Shown piece after piece: positions 5,557 to 13,735 of a stretch of 15,816 bases of DNA. Below the pieces are notes generated by a model, which was given only the letters and a program-made list of their open reading frames with translations, had not been told where the DNA came from and ran no database searches. Position 1 is the first letter of the stretch, and the number at the start of each line of letters is the position of its first letter. Both the position numbers and the translations under genes were made by a program. Source of the DNA: CAYTSW01 sp964440605 (lineage in GTDB: Bacteria > Planctomycetota > Phycisphaerae > Phycisphaerales > UBA1924); assembly GCA_964440605.1 (NCBI GenBank), contig CAYTSW010000058.1, positions 1-15,816 of the forward strand, read 5' to 3'.

Positions 5557-8370
5557 ATGGCGAACGTCACGATGGACGGGCACAGCCTCTCGCTGGACGG
5601 CCGACGCATCTGGATCGTCTCGGGGACGCTCCATCCGGCGCGAACGCACCCCGACCAGTGGACGCAACGCCTGCGGGCCGCGCGGCACTTCGGGCTCAAC
5701 ACGGTCGAGGTGCCGGTGGTCTGGGCTCACCACGAGCCCCTGCCCGGCAAGTTTGATTTCTCGGGCTCGCGCGACGTCGCGGAGTTCATCCGGCTGGCGC
5801 ACGAGGAAGGCCTGCGTGTGATCGTGCGGGTCGGGCCGTACGTCGGCGAGGGGTACGACCTGGGCGGGCTGCCGGCGTGGCTCGTGCCGCAGTGCGAGCG
5901 CCGGCTGCGTACGGGATCGTCCGAGTTCCTCCAGGCGTGTTCGCGGTACCTCTCGAAGCTCTGCGGCCAGTTGGCCGACCTCCAGGCGACGCGGCGTGGC
6001 CCGACGCCCGGGCCGATCGTTCTGGTGCAATACGAGCATGCGTGGCACTGCGAGGACGACGACACCGCCCGCGCCTACCTCGGCGAACTCGGGCGTTTCC
6101 TGCGCGAGGGTGGGATGACCGTTCCGATGGTCAATCGGAATCAGCTCTACGCCGGTCTGGAAGCCGACATCCACGCGTGGGACGGGTACGTGGATCTCTT
6201 CGCGATGGTGCGTCAGCTCGGCGCGGTGTATCCGGACCGCCCGCGGCTGGTGATGGGGCTGGAGTCGGGCGCGATGGACCTGTGGGGCGAGCCACGGCGT
6301 TCGCAGAAGACGCCGACGGCGGTGCAGCGCGCGGTGTGCGAGGTGCTCGCGGCGGGCGGGCAGTTCAACCTGGCGCCCTTCGCGGGCGGGACGGCCTTCG
6401 GGTTCGACGGCGGACGCATCGCGGGGCGTCCCGACGGGTTTGTCACGACGAACCGCGACGAGAGCGGCCCGCTGAGCGAGAGCGGCCTGCCCAACGCGGC
6501 GTACTTCCCGGTGCGTCGCGCGTGCCTGTTCGCGAGCCAGTTCGAGCGTGTGTTCACGTCGCTCGACTCGGAGCTCCCGCCGATCATGGTCGCGCCCGAG
6601 GCGATCGGGCCGTCGATCGAAGACCCGGTGACGGGCGCGACGCGTCCGCGCAAGGGCTCGAACGACGCGAACATGACGTTCGCGCAGAGCGCCGGATCGC
6701 AGGGCAGCGTGGTCTTCGTACTCACCGACGCCCAGCCGGGCGGACGCAAGCGGTACAGCACAACGCTGCTGCTGCCCGACGGCTCGGCGTTGCCCGTCGA
6801 CCTCGGCGACCTGCCGGTCGCGTGGTACCTCTTCGACGTGCACCTTTCGGGGCGTTCGCGGCTGGACTACGCGAGCTTCTGTCCGCTGGGGCTCGTGGGA
6901 TCGACGCTGGTGCTTTTCGGTCCGTCGGGCGCGGAGGGCAGCGTTTCGGTGAACGGCTCTGCGTTCTCGATGACCGTTCCGCGGGGCAAGACGCCGAACA
7001 TCGAGCGTCACGAGGACGCGACGATCGTTCTGCTGAACGAGGACCTCGCCGACGCGACGGTGTTCACGCGAGACGCGGTGCATATCGGTGCTGCGGGCCT
7101 GGACGCCGAAGGCCGCCCGCTGCCGCATGCGGACCACAAGAGCGTGGTCACGCTCGACGGATCGGGCGAGGAGGAGAAGCAGACGATCAAGCCCGAACCG
7201 ACGCCACGGGCCAAGCCGGCGCTGAGCGACTGGTCGCGGGCCGACCAGGCGGCGTATCTCGACGGCTCGAGCCCGCGGTTCGCGCGGATCGACGGGCCGA
7301 AGACGATGGAGTCGCTCGGGACGTCGAGCGGGTACGGCTGGATGCGGTTCGAGCTCACCTCGGGAGCGGCGCGCAAGCCGAAGGTCGCGCTGCTGGAGTC
7401 CGGCGATCGCTTGCACACGTACCTCAACGGGAAGTTCATCGCGATCGCGGGCGTCGGCCCGGGCAGCGAGACGGACGTGGTGACGCTCCCGCTGAAGCGT
7501 GGGTCGCAGGTGATCACGATCCTGATCGACAACCTGGGCCGTCTCGACGCGGGCAACGCCTTCGGCGAGCCCAAGGGTCTGTTCGGGCACGCGTGGGAGG
7601 TCAAGCCCGCCAAGATCGGCAACGCGACGATCGAGCAGATCAGCGCGCTGGACCCGTTTGCGCTGCGCCCATCGCCGATCTACGGTTTGCAGCGGGGCGA
7701 CCGCACCGACGAACGCCGCCTCACCTGGGCGTTCGCGCACCGCAAGAAGAGCCCCGCCCTGGTGGCGATCGACCCCGCGGCACCCATCGCCACGCCGTGC
7801 TTCATCCTCGTCAACGGGGAGCCGATCGGCATGCTCGGCCCCGGCGGGCGGACGCGGCTCGTGCTCGACGAGGAGCCTTTCAAGCGTGGCAACAACACGC
7901 TGGAGATCGCGGTCGCGGGCGACTTCGACGAGATCGCCCCGCTGCTGGAGAAGTCGCTCACGCTGTTCGAGGCGGACAACTGCCTGACGGAGCGGGCGGA
8001 GCTGGCGTTCGCGCGGTGGGAGGCCCCGCCCGCCGACGCGTTCGAGCCCGTCGCCAAGACGAAGCTCTCGGGCAAGGGCGCCGGGGCGTTCGCCGGCCAG
8101 CCCTGCTGGTGGCGTTGCGTGTTCGGCGTGAAGCACACGCGTCGCCCGTTGATGCTCGAACTGACCGGCATGAGCAAGGGACAACTGATGCTCAACGGGG
8201 AGAACCTCGGGCGTTACTTCGTGCAGACGCACGCTGGCGAAGCGGTCCCGCCTCAGCTGCGCTACTACCTGCCCGAGCCGCTGTTGCGTACGGCCGAGCC
8301 CAACGAGCTGCTGCTCTTCGACGAGCACGGCTTCACGCCGGACAAGGTGAAGCTCGCGTACGACAACTGA
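5557..8370 (+). CDS. GH35 beta-galactosidase-like protein with altered catalytic positions
   Basis: The protein has 937 residues and no signal peptide. The N-terminal barrel is clearly GH35: the opening SGTLHPARTHPDQW, GLNTVEVPVVWAHHEP, then GPYVGEGYDLGGLPAWL beginning at Gly93. A middle GH35 beta-domain follows from about 366. Next comes a beta-sandwich around 600-680 and a C-terminal jelly-roll from about 850, containing the KGQLMLNGENLGRYF motif. GH35 enzymes remove terminal beta-galactose. In them the acid/base lies in QxENE(Y/F)G; here the aligned stretch is QYEHAW (158-163), placing Ala162 where the glutamate is expected. The nucleophile normally sits four residues before GW; the nearest candidate, Glu236 in LESGAMDLWG, is only two before the Gly. 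The ATG at 5557 is favoured by AAGGA upstream and by the start of homology. An upstream in-frame GTG at 5347 would add low-complexity residues. Fold assignment is firm; galactosidase activity is doubtful. Confidence 0.85.
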   Translation: MANVTMDGHSLSLDGRRIWIVSGTLHPARTHPDQWTQRLRAARHFGLNTVEVPVVWAHHEPLPGKFDFSGSRDVAEFIRLAHEEGLRVIVRVGPYVGEGYDLGGLPAWLVPQCERRLRTGSSEFLQACSRYLSKLCGQLADLQATRRGPTPGPIVLVQYEHAWHCEDDDTARAYLGELGRFLREGGMTVPMVNRNQLYAGLEADIHAWDGYVDLFAMVRQLGAVYPDRPRLVMGLESGAMDLWGEPRRSQKTPTAVQRAVCEVLAAGGQFNLAPFAGGTAFGFDGGRIAGRPDGFVTTNRDESGPLSESGLPNAAYFPVRRACLFASQFERVFTSLDSELPPIMVAPEAIGPSIEDPVTGATRPRKGSNDANMTFAQSAGSQGSVVFVLTDAQPGGRKRYSTTLLLPDGSALPVDLGDLPVAWYLFDVHLSGRSRLDYASFCPLGLVGSTLVLFGPSGAEGSVSVNGSAFSMTVPRGKTPNIERHEDATIVLLNEDLADATVFTRDAVHIGAAGLDAEGRPLPHADHKSVVTLDGSGEEEKQTIKPEPTPRAKPALSDWSRADQAAYLDGSSPRFARIDGPKTMESLGTSSGYGWMRFELTSGAARKPKVALLESGDRLHTYLNGKFIAIAGVGPGSETDVVTLPLKRGSQVITILIDNLGRLDAGNAFGEPKGLFGHAWEVKPAKIGNATIEQISALDPFALRPSPIYGLQRGDRTDERRLTWAFAHRKKSPALVAIDPAAPIATPCFILVNGEPIGMLGPGGRTRLVLDEEPFKRGNNTLEIAVAGDFDEIAPLLEKSLTLFEADNCLTERAELAFARWEAPPADAFEPVAKTKLSGKGAGAFAGQPCWWRCVFGVKHTRRPLMLELTGMSKGQLMLNGENLGRYFVQTHAGEAVPPQLRYYLPEPLLRTAEPNELLLFDEHGFTPDKVKLAYDN

Positions 8371-8374
8371 AGGC

Positions 8375-9277
8375 CTACGCGTCGTGCGGGGGCGTCACGC
8401 CCGCGAGCGGCGCGATGTTCTGGCTCTTGGGGTCGGTCGCCCCGGGCTGGGCCTTGCGACCGGCGTCGGCGATGTCCTTTGTGCCGAGTGCGCCCAGCAC
8501 CGGAAACGCGTTGGCGATCGCGATGCCGACGCGGATGAAGCCGGCGAAGGTGGGCCAGATCTCGCGTCCCGAGCCGCGTTTGAGACAGCGCACGATTGAC
8601 CGGGCGACGGTGTCGGGCGACTGCTTGGTCCAGGCGGGGGCGTGGCTGTCGAGGCTCTCGCCGCCGGTGTTGGAGTGGGTCTTGGCGACGTCGAAGAACT
8701 CGGTGCGCGTGCCGATGGGGTGGAGCGTGCTGACCGCGACGCCCACGCGGCGGAGCTCGACCTGCATGGCCTGACCGATCATCGTCTGCGCCGCCTTGGT
8801 GGCGCAGTACGCGCCGAAGTACGGGATGCCGAGCTTGGCGATGCTCGAGGAGCAGATGACGACGTGTCCGCGCTGCTGTTCGACGAGCCGGCCAACGATC
8901 GGCCGCAGCGTGTTCATGGTGCCGAAGAAGTTGACCTCGAAGAGGTCGCGGAGCTGCTTGTCGCTGGTGGTGTGGGCGGCGAGTTCGACGCCGTAGCCCG
9001 CGTTGGCGAAGACGGCGTAGAGCTCGCCGAAGGCCTCGACGCAGCGATGCGCGAGGCGGTCGCAGTCGTCCTGAACGGTGACGTCGCAGCGTTCGGCGAT
9101 GGCCTGTCCGCCGGCGCGCTCGATCTCGTCGCGCACTTGTTCCAGGCGCTCGACGCGCCGAGCCGCGAGGACGACGGGCATGCCCGCCTCGGCGCAGCAC
9201 AGCGCGGTGGCGCGACCGATGCCCGAGGATGCTCCCGTGATGATGATGGGCCTGTCCCGGAGATCGACGCGACCCAT
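8375..9277 (-). CDS. Short-chain dehydrogenase/reductase
   Basis: This 300-residue NAD(P)-dependent oxidoreductase is of the classical SDR type. Visible motifs are the cofactor loop TGASSGIG (14-21), CDV around 64-66 contacting adenine, NAG (92-94), an active-site Ser near 144, and Tyr157 with Lys161 in YCATK. Arg at 40-41 after the second strand is compatible with NADP preference, which is an inference. The C-terminus is extended and contains a moderately hydrophobic stretch (FIRVGIAIANAFPVLGALG) that might associate with membrane. The ATG at 9277 overlaps the gpmI stop by one base (TGATG), so translation is probably coupled. A TTG one codon earlier (9280) is the alternative start. Its stop lies 4 bp from the stop of the convergent GH35-like gene. 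The substrate cannot be told from sequence. Confidence 0.9.
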   Translation of the reverse strand: MGRVDLRDRPIIITGASSGIGRATALCCAEAGMPVVLAARRVERLEQVRDEIERAGGQAIAERCDVTVQDDCDRLAHRCVEAFGELYAVFANAGYGVELAAHTTSDKQLRDLFEVNFFGTMNTLRPIVGRLVEQQRGHVVICSSSIAKLGIPYFGAYCATKAAQTMIGQAMQVELRRVGVAVSTLHPIGTRTEFFDVAKTHSNTGGESLDSHAPAWTKQSPDTVARSIVRCLKRGSGREIWPTFAGFIRVGIAIANAFPVLGALGTKDIADAGRKAQPGATDPKSQNIAPLAGVTPPHDA

Positions 9278-10932
9278 CAAGCCCCCCCAGATTGCAGCAG
9301 GCTCGCCCCGGTCATCTCGCCGGGCTGATCGAGTTGCATCATCGCCAGCATCGTCGGAACGATGTCGGCCAGCCGTCCGCCGCCGCGAAGCGATCGGCCC
9401 TTGAACGCCTCGCCCACGACGATCAGCGGCACGGGGTAGGTCGTGTGCGCGGTGTGGGCGGACCTGGTGTCGGGGGCGTACATCTGTTCGCTGTTGCCGT
9501 GGTCGGCGGTGACGATCAGCGAGCCGCCGCGTTTGAGCGTCGCCTCGACGATCTCGCCGACGCAGGCGTCGACGGTTTCACAGGCCTTGATCGCGGCGTC
9601 GAGATTACCGGTGTGGCCGACCATGTCGGGGTTGGCGAAGTTGACGACGATGAAGGGCTCGCAGTCGTCGGCGCGGAGTCGTTCGAGGACGGCATCGCAC
9701 ACGCCGCGGGCGCTCATCTCGGGCTGCTGGTCATACGTGCTGACCTTGGGCGACTGGATGATCGCGCGGCGTTCGCCCTCGAAGGGCTCGTCGCGGTAGT
9801 CGTTGAAGAAGAACGTCACGTGCGGGAACTTCTCGGTTTCGGCGCAGCGGAACTGCGTCAGCCCCAGCGAAGCGAGGTACGCCCCGGCGATGTTCTGCAT
9901 CTTGGGCGGCTTGGGAAAGGCGACGGGGGCGACCTGCGCCAGGCGTTCGCTGTAGGCGGTCATGAGGACGAAGCGCAGGTCGAGCTTGTCGCCTCGGTCG
10001 AAGCCCTTGGCGCCGGTGTCGGGCGAGGGCTTGAGCTCGTCGGCGCCCTCGAACTCGTCGAAGAGGAAGGCGGCGCACAGCTCGCGTGGGCGGTCGCCGC
10101 GATAGTTGTAGAAGATGACCGCGTCTCCACCGGTGATGCGGGTATCGCAGCGGTCTTCGTCGGTCGCGCCGACGATGGTGGGCGTGATGAACTCGTCGCC
10201 CTTCATCGTCTGCTCTTCCGGGTTGTCGTAGGCCCAGGCGAACGCCTCGTCGGCGTCGTTCGCTGTACGCACGCCGTGGTCCTTGGCGTCGCGGCCGGTC
10301 AGGCACGCGTACGCGCGATGGACGCGCTCCCAACGGTTGTCGCGGTCCATAGCCCAGTAGCGGCCGATGACACTGGCGATCGTACCGATGCCGATCTCGT
10401 CGCACTTGGCCTGAACGTCGTGTGCGTAGCCGCGGCCGGTGAAGGGGCCGGTGTCGCGACCGTCGCCGAAGAGGTGGATGCGGACCTTCTCGGCATCGAG
10501 TTGCTTGCACAAATCGAGCAGGGCGTAGAGGTGTTCGAGCAGCGCGTGCACGCCTGCGTCGGAGTTGAGGCCCATCAGGTGGACCGCCTTGCCGGCGTCG
10601 CGTGCGGCGGTGATGGCGTTCACCAGCGCGTCGTTGTCCTCGAGCTTGCCCTCGCGGCAGGCCCTGGTGATACGCACCGACTCCTGGTCGACCACGCGGC
10701 CCGCCCCGATGTTCTGATGCCCGACTTCCGAGTTACCCATGGTGCCCTCGGGCAGGCCAACGTCGATGCCGTCCGTCTTGATGAGCGTGCTGGGATCATC
10801 CTGCATCAGTCGATCGGCGACGGGCGTCTTCGCGAGGGCCACGGCGTTGAAGGCGCGATGGTCTTCGTTCGGGTTCTCTCCCCAGCCGTCCCGGATGATC
10901 AGGACGCACGGCGTGTTGGCGGGCGTGGTCAT
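9277..10932 (-). CDS. gpmI: 2,3-bisphosphoglycerate-independent phosphoglycerate mutase
   Basis: The enzyme interconverts 3- and 2-phosphoglycerate in glycolysis and gluconeogenesis, in the cytosol, using two divalent metals and a phosphoserine intermediate. It has 551 residues, slightly longer than the usual ~510. The N-terminal metal Asp15 lies in RDGWG. The catalytic Ser68 lies in GTMGNSEVGH. GDGRDT and the NYRGDRPRE arginines for phosphate binding follow. The C-terminal phosphatase-like half has NPDMVGHTG, TADHGN and HTAHTTYPVP, which supply the remaining Asp and His ligands. All key residues are intact. The ATG at 10932 is preferred over a GTG two codons upstream (10938); neither has a good Shine-Dalgarno. 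The dehydrogenase gene is coupled downstream by a TGATG overlap. A flagellin terminator lies upstream, so gpmI should have its own promoter in the ~50 bp between them, though none is recognisable. Confidence 0.97.
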   Translation of the reverse strand: MTTPANTPCVLIIRDGWGENPNEDHRAFNAVALAKTPVADRLMQDDPSTLIKTDGIDVGLPEGTMGNSEVGHQNIGAGRVVDQESVRITRACREGKLEDNDALVNAITAARDAGKAVHLMGLNSDAGVHALLEHLYALLDLCKQLDAEKVRIHLFGDGRDTGPFTGRGYAHDVQAKCDEIGIGTIASVIGRYWAMDRDNRWERVHRAYACLTGRDAKDHGVRTANDADEAFAWAYDNPEEQTMKGDEFITPTIVGATDEDRCDTRITGGDAVIFYNYRGDRPRELCAAFLFDEFEGADELKPSPDTGAKGFDRGDKLDLRFVLMTAYSERLAQVAPVAFPKPPKMQNIAGAYLASLGLTQFRCAETEKFPHVTFFFNDYRDEPFEGERRAIIQSPKVSTYDQQPEMSARGVCDAVLERLRADDCEPFIVVNFANPDMVGHTGNLDAAIKACETVDACVGEIVEATLKRGGSLIVTADHGNSEQMYAPDTRSAHTAHTTYPVPLIVVGEAFKGRSLRGGGRLADIVPTMLAMMQLDQPGEMTGASLLQSGGA

Positions 10933-10972
10933 GCACACAGGGTATCCACGGGCGGCGGCGCGCGAGCCGCGC

Positions 10973-11011
10973 CCAAACGCAAGCGGGTCGACACCGGAGT
11001 GTCGGCCCGCT
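10973..11011 (-). terminator. Probable intrinsic terminator of the flagellin gene
   Basis: A 13-bp stem (10982-10994 with 10999-11011) closes a 4-nt loop and has a single interruption (T10988 opposite G11005; a C/A mismatch in the - strand transcript). It lies 38 bp past the flagellin stop. On the - strand it is followed by TTGCGTTT, a modest T-rich tail. It separates flagellin from gpmI. Confidence 0.7.
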
Positions 11012-11049
11012 CATGCTTGACTCGTCCTTCAGGTTGTTGCGATCGGCGT

Positions 11050-12621
11050 TTAGCCGAGGAGCTGGAGGACGTTCTGCGGCTGGGAGTTCGCCAGGGCGAG
11101 CGTGTTCTGCGCCGACTGGGAGAGGATCTGCCCGCGGGTGAGCGAGGCGGTTTCCTCCGCGAAGTCCGCGTCGCGGATGCTCGACTCGGCGGCCGCGGTG
11201 TTCTCGAGGGCGACGCCCAGCGAGTTGATCGTCGCCTGGACGGTGTTGCTCTGGAAGGCGCCGAGGCGGCCCCGGAGCGAGCTCACTTCGCGGATGGCGT
11301 TCTCGATGATCACCTGGCCGGCGGACAGGTTGCCGTCGGTCACGTTGAGTTCCTTGCCGGCGGCGAAGTCGCTGAGTGTATAGGTGCGGTTGACGAGGTT
11401 GCTCGATTCATCGAAGACGCGGACCTGCGTCCTGCCGAGTTCGCGTGTCGCGACGTTCGAGATGCCCAGCGACACCTTGCCGGCGATGTCGACGCGCCCG
11501 GCGAGCTGGAAGTCGGCGCCGCCTCCGGTGATGGTGAAGGCGTTGACGAGGCCGAGGCGTGCGGCATTGGGGTCGGGGTCGGCGGCGTCGTAGGCGAGGT
11601 CGATCTCGACGTCGAGGAAGTCGGTGTTGATGCGCGCCGTCGTGCCGCGTGTCGTCGCGACGATGCCGTTGATCGTCGCCTGAACGTCCTGCCCGAAATC
11701 GGTCAGGCCGTTGCTGGCGGCGGTGGATGTGAACGCCTGCCCGGTGGTGTCGTCGACGGCGTCGGCGTCGCCGGCGGAGAGCTGGAAGATGCCGTCGCCG
11801 ACCGCGATGCCTCCGTCGTCGTTCACCTGCACGGAGACGAACTTGTCGGAGCCGAACTCGTTGGACTCGAGGCGGATGCCGGTGCCGCCCGAGACGTTGG
11901 CGATGACGCCGGTGACGTTGGTGAAGCTGTTGATGGTGGTGGCGATGTCGGCGAGGGTGGTGCCCGAGGCGAAGGAGAGCTCGCGAGAGCCCAGCTCGCC
12001 GGCGATCTCGATGACGAACGTCTCGTCGGAGGCGCCCAGGTCGATGTTGCCCTGCCCGAAGGAGAGGAAGTAGCCAGCGACCTGTGCCGAGGCGGTGACG
12101 AGGACGTCGACGTCCTGGGTGCCGTTGAACTCGAGCTTGGCGCCGTTGACGCGGAACTGCGAGACCTCGTCGGCGACGGACGACACGCTGTAGTCGAGGT
12201 TGCCGTTGAGCAGCTTGAGGCCCTGGAAGCTGGTGGCGCCGGCGACGCGGTCGATGGTCTGGAGGATGGAGTCGATCTGGAGCTGGTTGGCTTCCTTCTC
12301 CTCGCGGCTGAGGCCCGCATCGTTGGCGGTCTGCGTGAGCAGCGACTGCACCTCGGTGAGCAGCGCCGAGATCTCGTTGAGGCCGCCCTCGGCGATGTTG
12401 ACGACCTGGTCGGCGCGTTCGGCGTTGCTGATGGCGGCCCCGAGAGCGGCCTTCTCGGCGCGGAGGTTCTCCGACGCGATGAGCCCGGCGGGGTCGTCCT
12501 TGCCGCGGTTGATCCGCAGGCCGGTGCTCAGGCGCTCGAGCGAGCCCTGCAGCGCGTTGTTGTTCTGCGACAGCACGCGCTGGGCGATGAGCGACGGGAC
12601 GTTGGTGTTGATGCGCGTCAT
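11050..12621 (-). CDS. fliC: Flagellin
   Basis: This is the filament subunit exported through the flagellar type III channel, with no cleaved signal peptide. The protein has 523 residues. The N-terminal D0/D1 helices (about 1-145) show the family pattern: INTNVPSLIAQR, then LERLSTGLRINRGKDDPAGL, then NAERADQVVNIAEGGLNEI. The C-terminal D1/D0 helices (about 430-523) contain SLRGRLGAFQ, a conserved DADFAEET segment and the LALANSQPQNVLQLLG end. The central ~285 residues are the variable surface domain, rich in Gly, Asp, Thr and Val. The ATG at 12621 has GGAGGA 5 nt upstream, and homology starts exactly there. In-frame codons up to 12708 are rejected. No chaperone, cap or hook gene is next to it. 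It appears to be its own transcription unit, with a 307-bp leader region upstream and a hairpin terminator downstream. Confidence 0.97.
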   Translation of the reverse strand: MTRINTNVPSLIAQRVLSQNNNALQGSLERLSTGLRINRGKDDPAGLIASENLRAEKAALGAAISNAERADQVVNIAEGGLNEISALLTEVQSLLTQTANDAGLSREEKEANQLQIDSILQTIDRVAGATSFQGLKLLNGNLDYSVSSVADEVSQFRVNGAKLEFNGTQDVDVLVTASAQVAGYFLSFGQGNIDLGASDETFVIEIAGELGSRELSFASGTTLADIATTINSFTNVTGVIANVSGGTGIRLESNEFGSDKFVSVQVNDDGGIAVGDGIFQLSAGDADAVDDTTGQAFTSTAASNGLTDFGQDVQATINGIVATTRGTTARINTDFLDVEIDLAYDAADPDPNAARLGLVNAFTITGGGADFQLAGRVDIAGKVSLGISNVATRELGRTQVRVFDESSNLVNRTYTLSDFAAGKELNVTDGNLSAGQVIIENAIREVSSLRGRLGAFQSNTVQATINSLGVALENTAAAESSIRDADFAEETASLTRGQILSQSAQNTLALANSQPQNVLQLLG

Positions 12622-12928
12622 GAATGTCCTCCGTGAACCGCTGCCGTGTCCGGCTTCTCGGTCGTCATGACCGTCAAGCGCTCGCCCGTCGCCTCCTGCG
12701 ACGAACACATGGTTCCGGTGCGCTCACGCGTCGCTCCGGGTCCGCGAACCGCGGATGGGCCATAACATCGACGCTCACGCCCGACTACTTCACGACTTTC
12801 AGTTTGTGCGCGGGCGATAACTGCTATGCGCAGAAATCGGACGTTGCGTGGTCCGAGAACCCCGCCGGCCGGCGCAACCCTCGCGCTTGAAACACCCGCA
12901 AGCGGGCCCCGCATCGCTCGCGTTCCGA
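12622..12928 (-). promoter_or_regulatory. Upstream region of flagellin, no gene seen
   Basis: This 307-bp gap lies between the methyltransferase stop and the flagellin start and should contain the flagellin promoter. GGAGGA (complement of 12627-12632) is the ribosome binding site. Two small hairpins lie in the probable leader: CGGTC/GACCG at 12659-12673 and TCCGCG/CGCGGA at 12741-12755. The 9-mer CGCTCACGC occurs at 12721-12729 and again at 12772-12780. I looked for sigma-28 (TAAA then GCCGATAA) and sigma-54 (TGGCAC then TTGC) promoters on the - strand and found no convincing match. No coding sequence is supported here. Confidence 0.5.
12890..12907 (-). terminator. Possible terminator of the methyltransferase gene
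   Basis: The - strand reads GCCCGCTTGCGGGTGTTTC about 20 bp past the methyltransferase stop. It is a short self-complementary stem (CCCGC/GCGGG, 12895-12906) followed by GTGTTT. The stem is short and the T tract minimal, so this is a tentative call. Confidence 0.4.
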
Positions 12929-13702
12929 CTACTTCCGGGCCACGCCGATCATCGACGCGCCCGTCGGCAGCCACCGAAGCCAACGGTGCTCGGCATCCAT
13001 GAGCGTCTCGGCGAGCTTCGTCCACCGCCCGCCGACCAGCGGGGTCGCGAGGTAACTCATCGCGTGTGCGCGGCAGCGCACCTTGACGCTGCGGAACCCC
13101 GCGTCGCGAGCGGCGCGCTTCGCCTCGCCGGTTGTGAGCCGGCGCAGGTGCGTCGGGTCCTCCCAAGTCCACCGGCGCTCGCCGGTCTCCGAGCGCCCGA
13201 CGCGGCCCGAGAGATGCGCAACCGCGTGCTCGAGCGAGCCGGCGTTGGCGCACGGGGTGGTCCAGATGAACACGCCGCCGGGCCGCAGTAACCGGACGAC
13301 CTCGCGCAGCGTCGCGCCGAGATCGCGCACGTGTTCGAGCACTTCGACGGCCATCGCGACGTCGAACGACCCGTCCGGAGCGTCGACGCGATCGTCGCGG
13401 ATGTGCATCGCTCGATCCTCGCCGGCGCGCAGTCTTCGGCGAAAGCCCTCCAGCGCGACGGCGGAGATGTCGGCGCCGCTGATGTCGGCGTCGGGCCAGC
13501 GTTCACTCAGGAGCGGCGTGAAGAGACCGTTGCCGCAGCCGTAGTCGATGACTCGGGAGACGCGACCCTCGATGAGCAGGCTGCGTAGGGTTCGTTCGAG
13601 AGCGGTCCATCGAGCGGCTTCGTAACCCGCCAGGTGTTGGCGGTATGCCCCCCGATAGCGGTCGTCGTACACGTGCTGATCCGCGGCGGAAACGACGCTC
13701 AT
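12929..13702 (-). CDS. Class I SAM-dependent methyltransferase
   Basis: This 257-residue soluble protein has a UbiG/Methyltransf_11-type Rossmann fold. Motif I is VIDYGCGNGLF (51-61), binding S-adenosylmethionine. The acidic residue after strand 2 is Asp78 in GADIS. Motif IV corresponds to FDVAMAVEVLEHV (113-125), and LLRPGGVFIWTTP (138-150) is the post-motif strand and loop. The C-terminal third (WTWEDPTHLRRLT and beyond) resembles the lid region of small-molecule or sugar methyltransferases. The acceptor is unknown. The ATG at 13702 lies 33 bp after the Pmp3-type gene on the same strand and has no strong Shine-Dalgarno. It probably shares a transcript with that gene. Flagellin is the next gene downstream, so a role in modifying flagellin or a surface glycan is conceivable but unproven. 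Confidence 0.85.
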   Translation of the reverse strand: MSVVSAADQHVYDDRYRGAYRQHLAGYEAARWTALERTLRSLLIEGRVSRVIDYGCGNGLFTPLLSERWPDADISGADISAVALEGFRRRLRAGEDRAMHIRDDRVDAPDGSFDVAMAVEVLEHVRDLGATLREVVRLLRPGGVFIWTTPCANAGSLEHAVAHLSGRVGRSETGERRWTWEDPTHLRRLTTGEAKRAARDAGFRSVKVRCRAHAMSYLATPLVGGRWTKLAETLMDAEHRWLRWLPTGASMIGVARK

Positions 13703-13735
13703 TGACTGTTTATCGGCCGCCCGTGCCGCTGCGGA

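Noticed and set aside
5551..8328. A 925-codon - strand open frame opposite the GH35-like gene
   Set aside because: Its translation is Arg/His-rich without motifs, while the + strand shows ordered GH35 blocks from end to end.
10936..10938. GTG at 10938 as the gpmI start
   Set aside because: It adds only two residues. The ATG at 10932 gives a more usual N-terminus and neither has a better ribosome binding site.
9292..12636. A 1114-codon + strand open frame spanning gpmI and flagellin
   Set aside because: It runs antisense through two unmistakable genes and their terminator, has no domain, and is biased to Gly, Val, Asp and Glu as expected for an antisense frame in high-GC DNA.
12795..12820. 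Sigma-28-like GGCGATAA on the + strand at 12813-12820
   Set aside because: It points away from flagellin and no + strand gene follows it. The -35 part is also poor.
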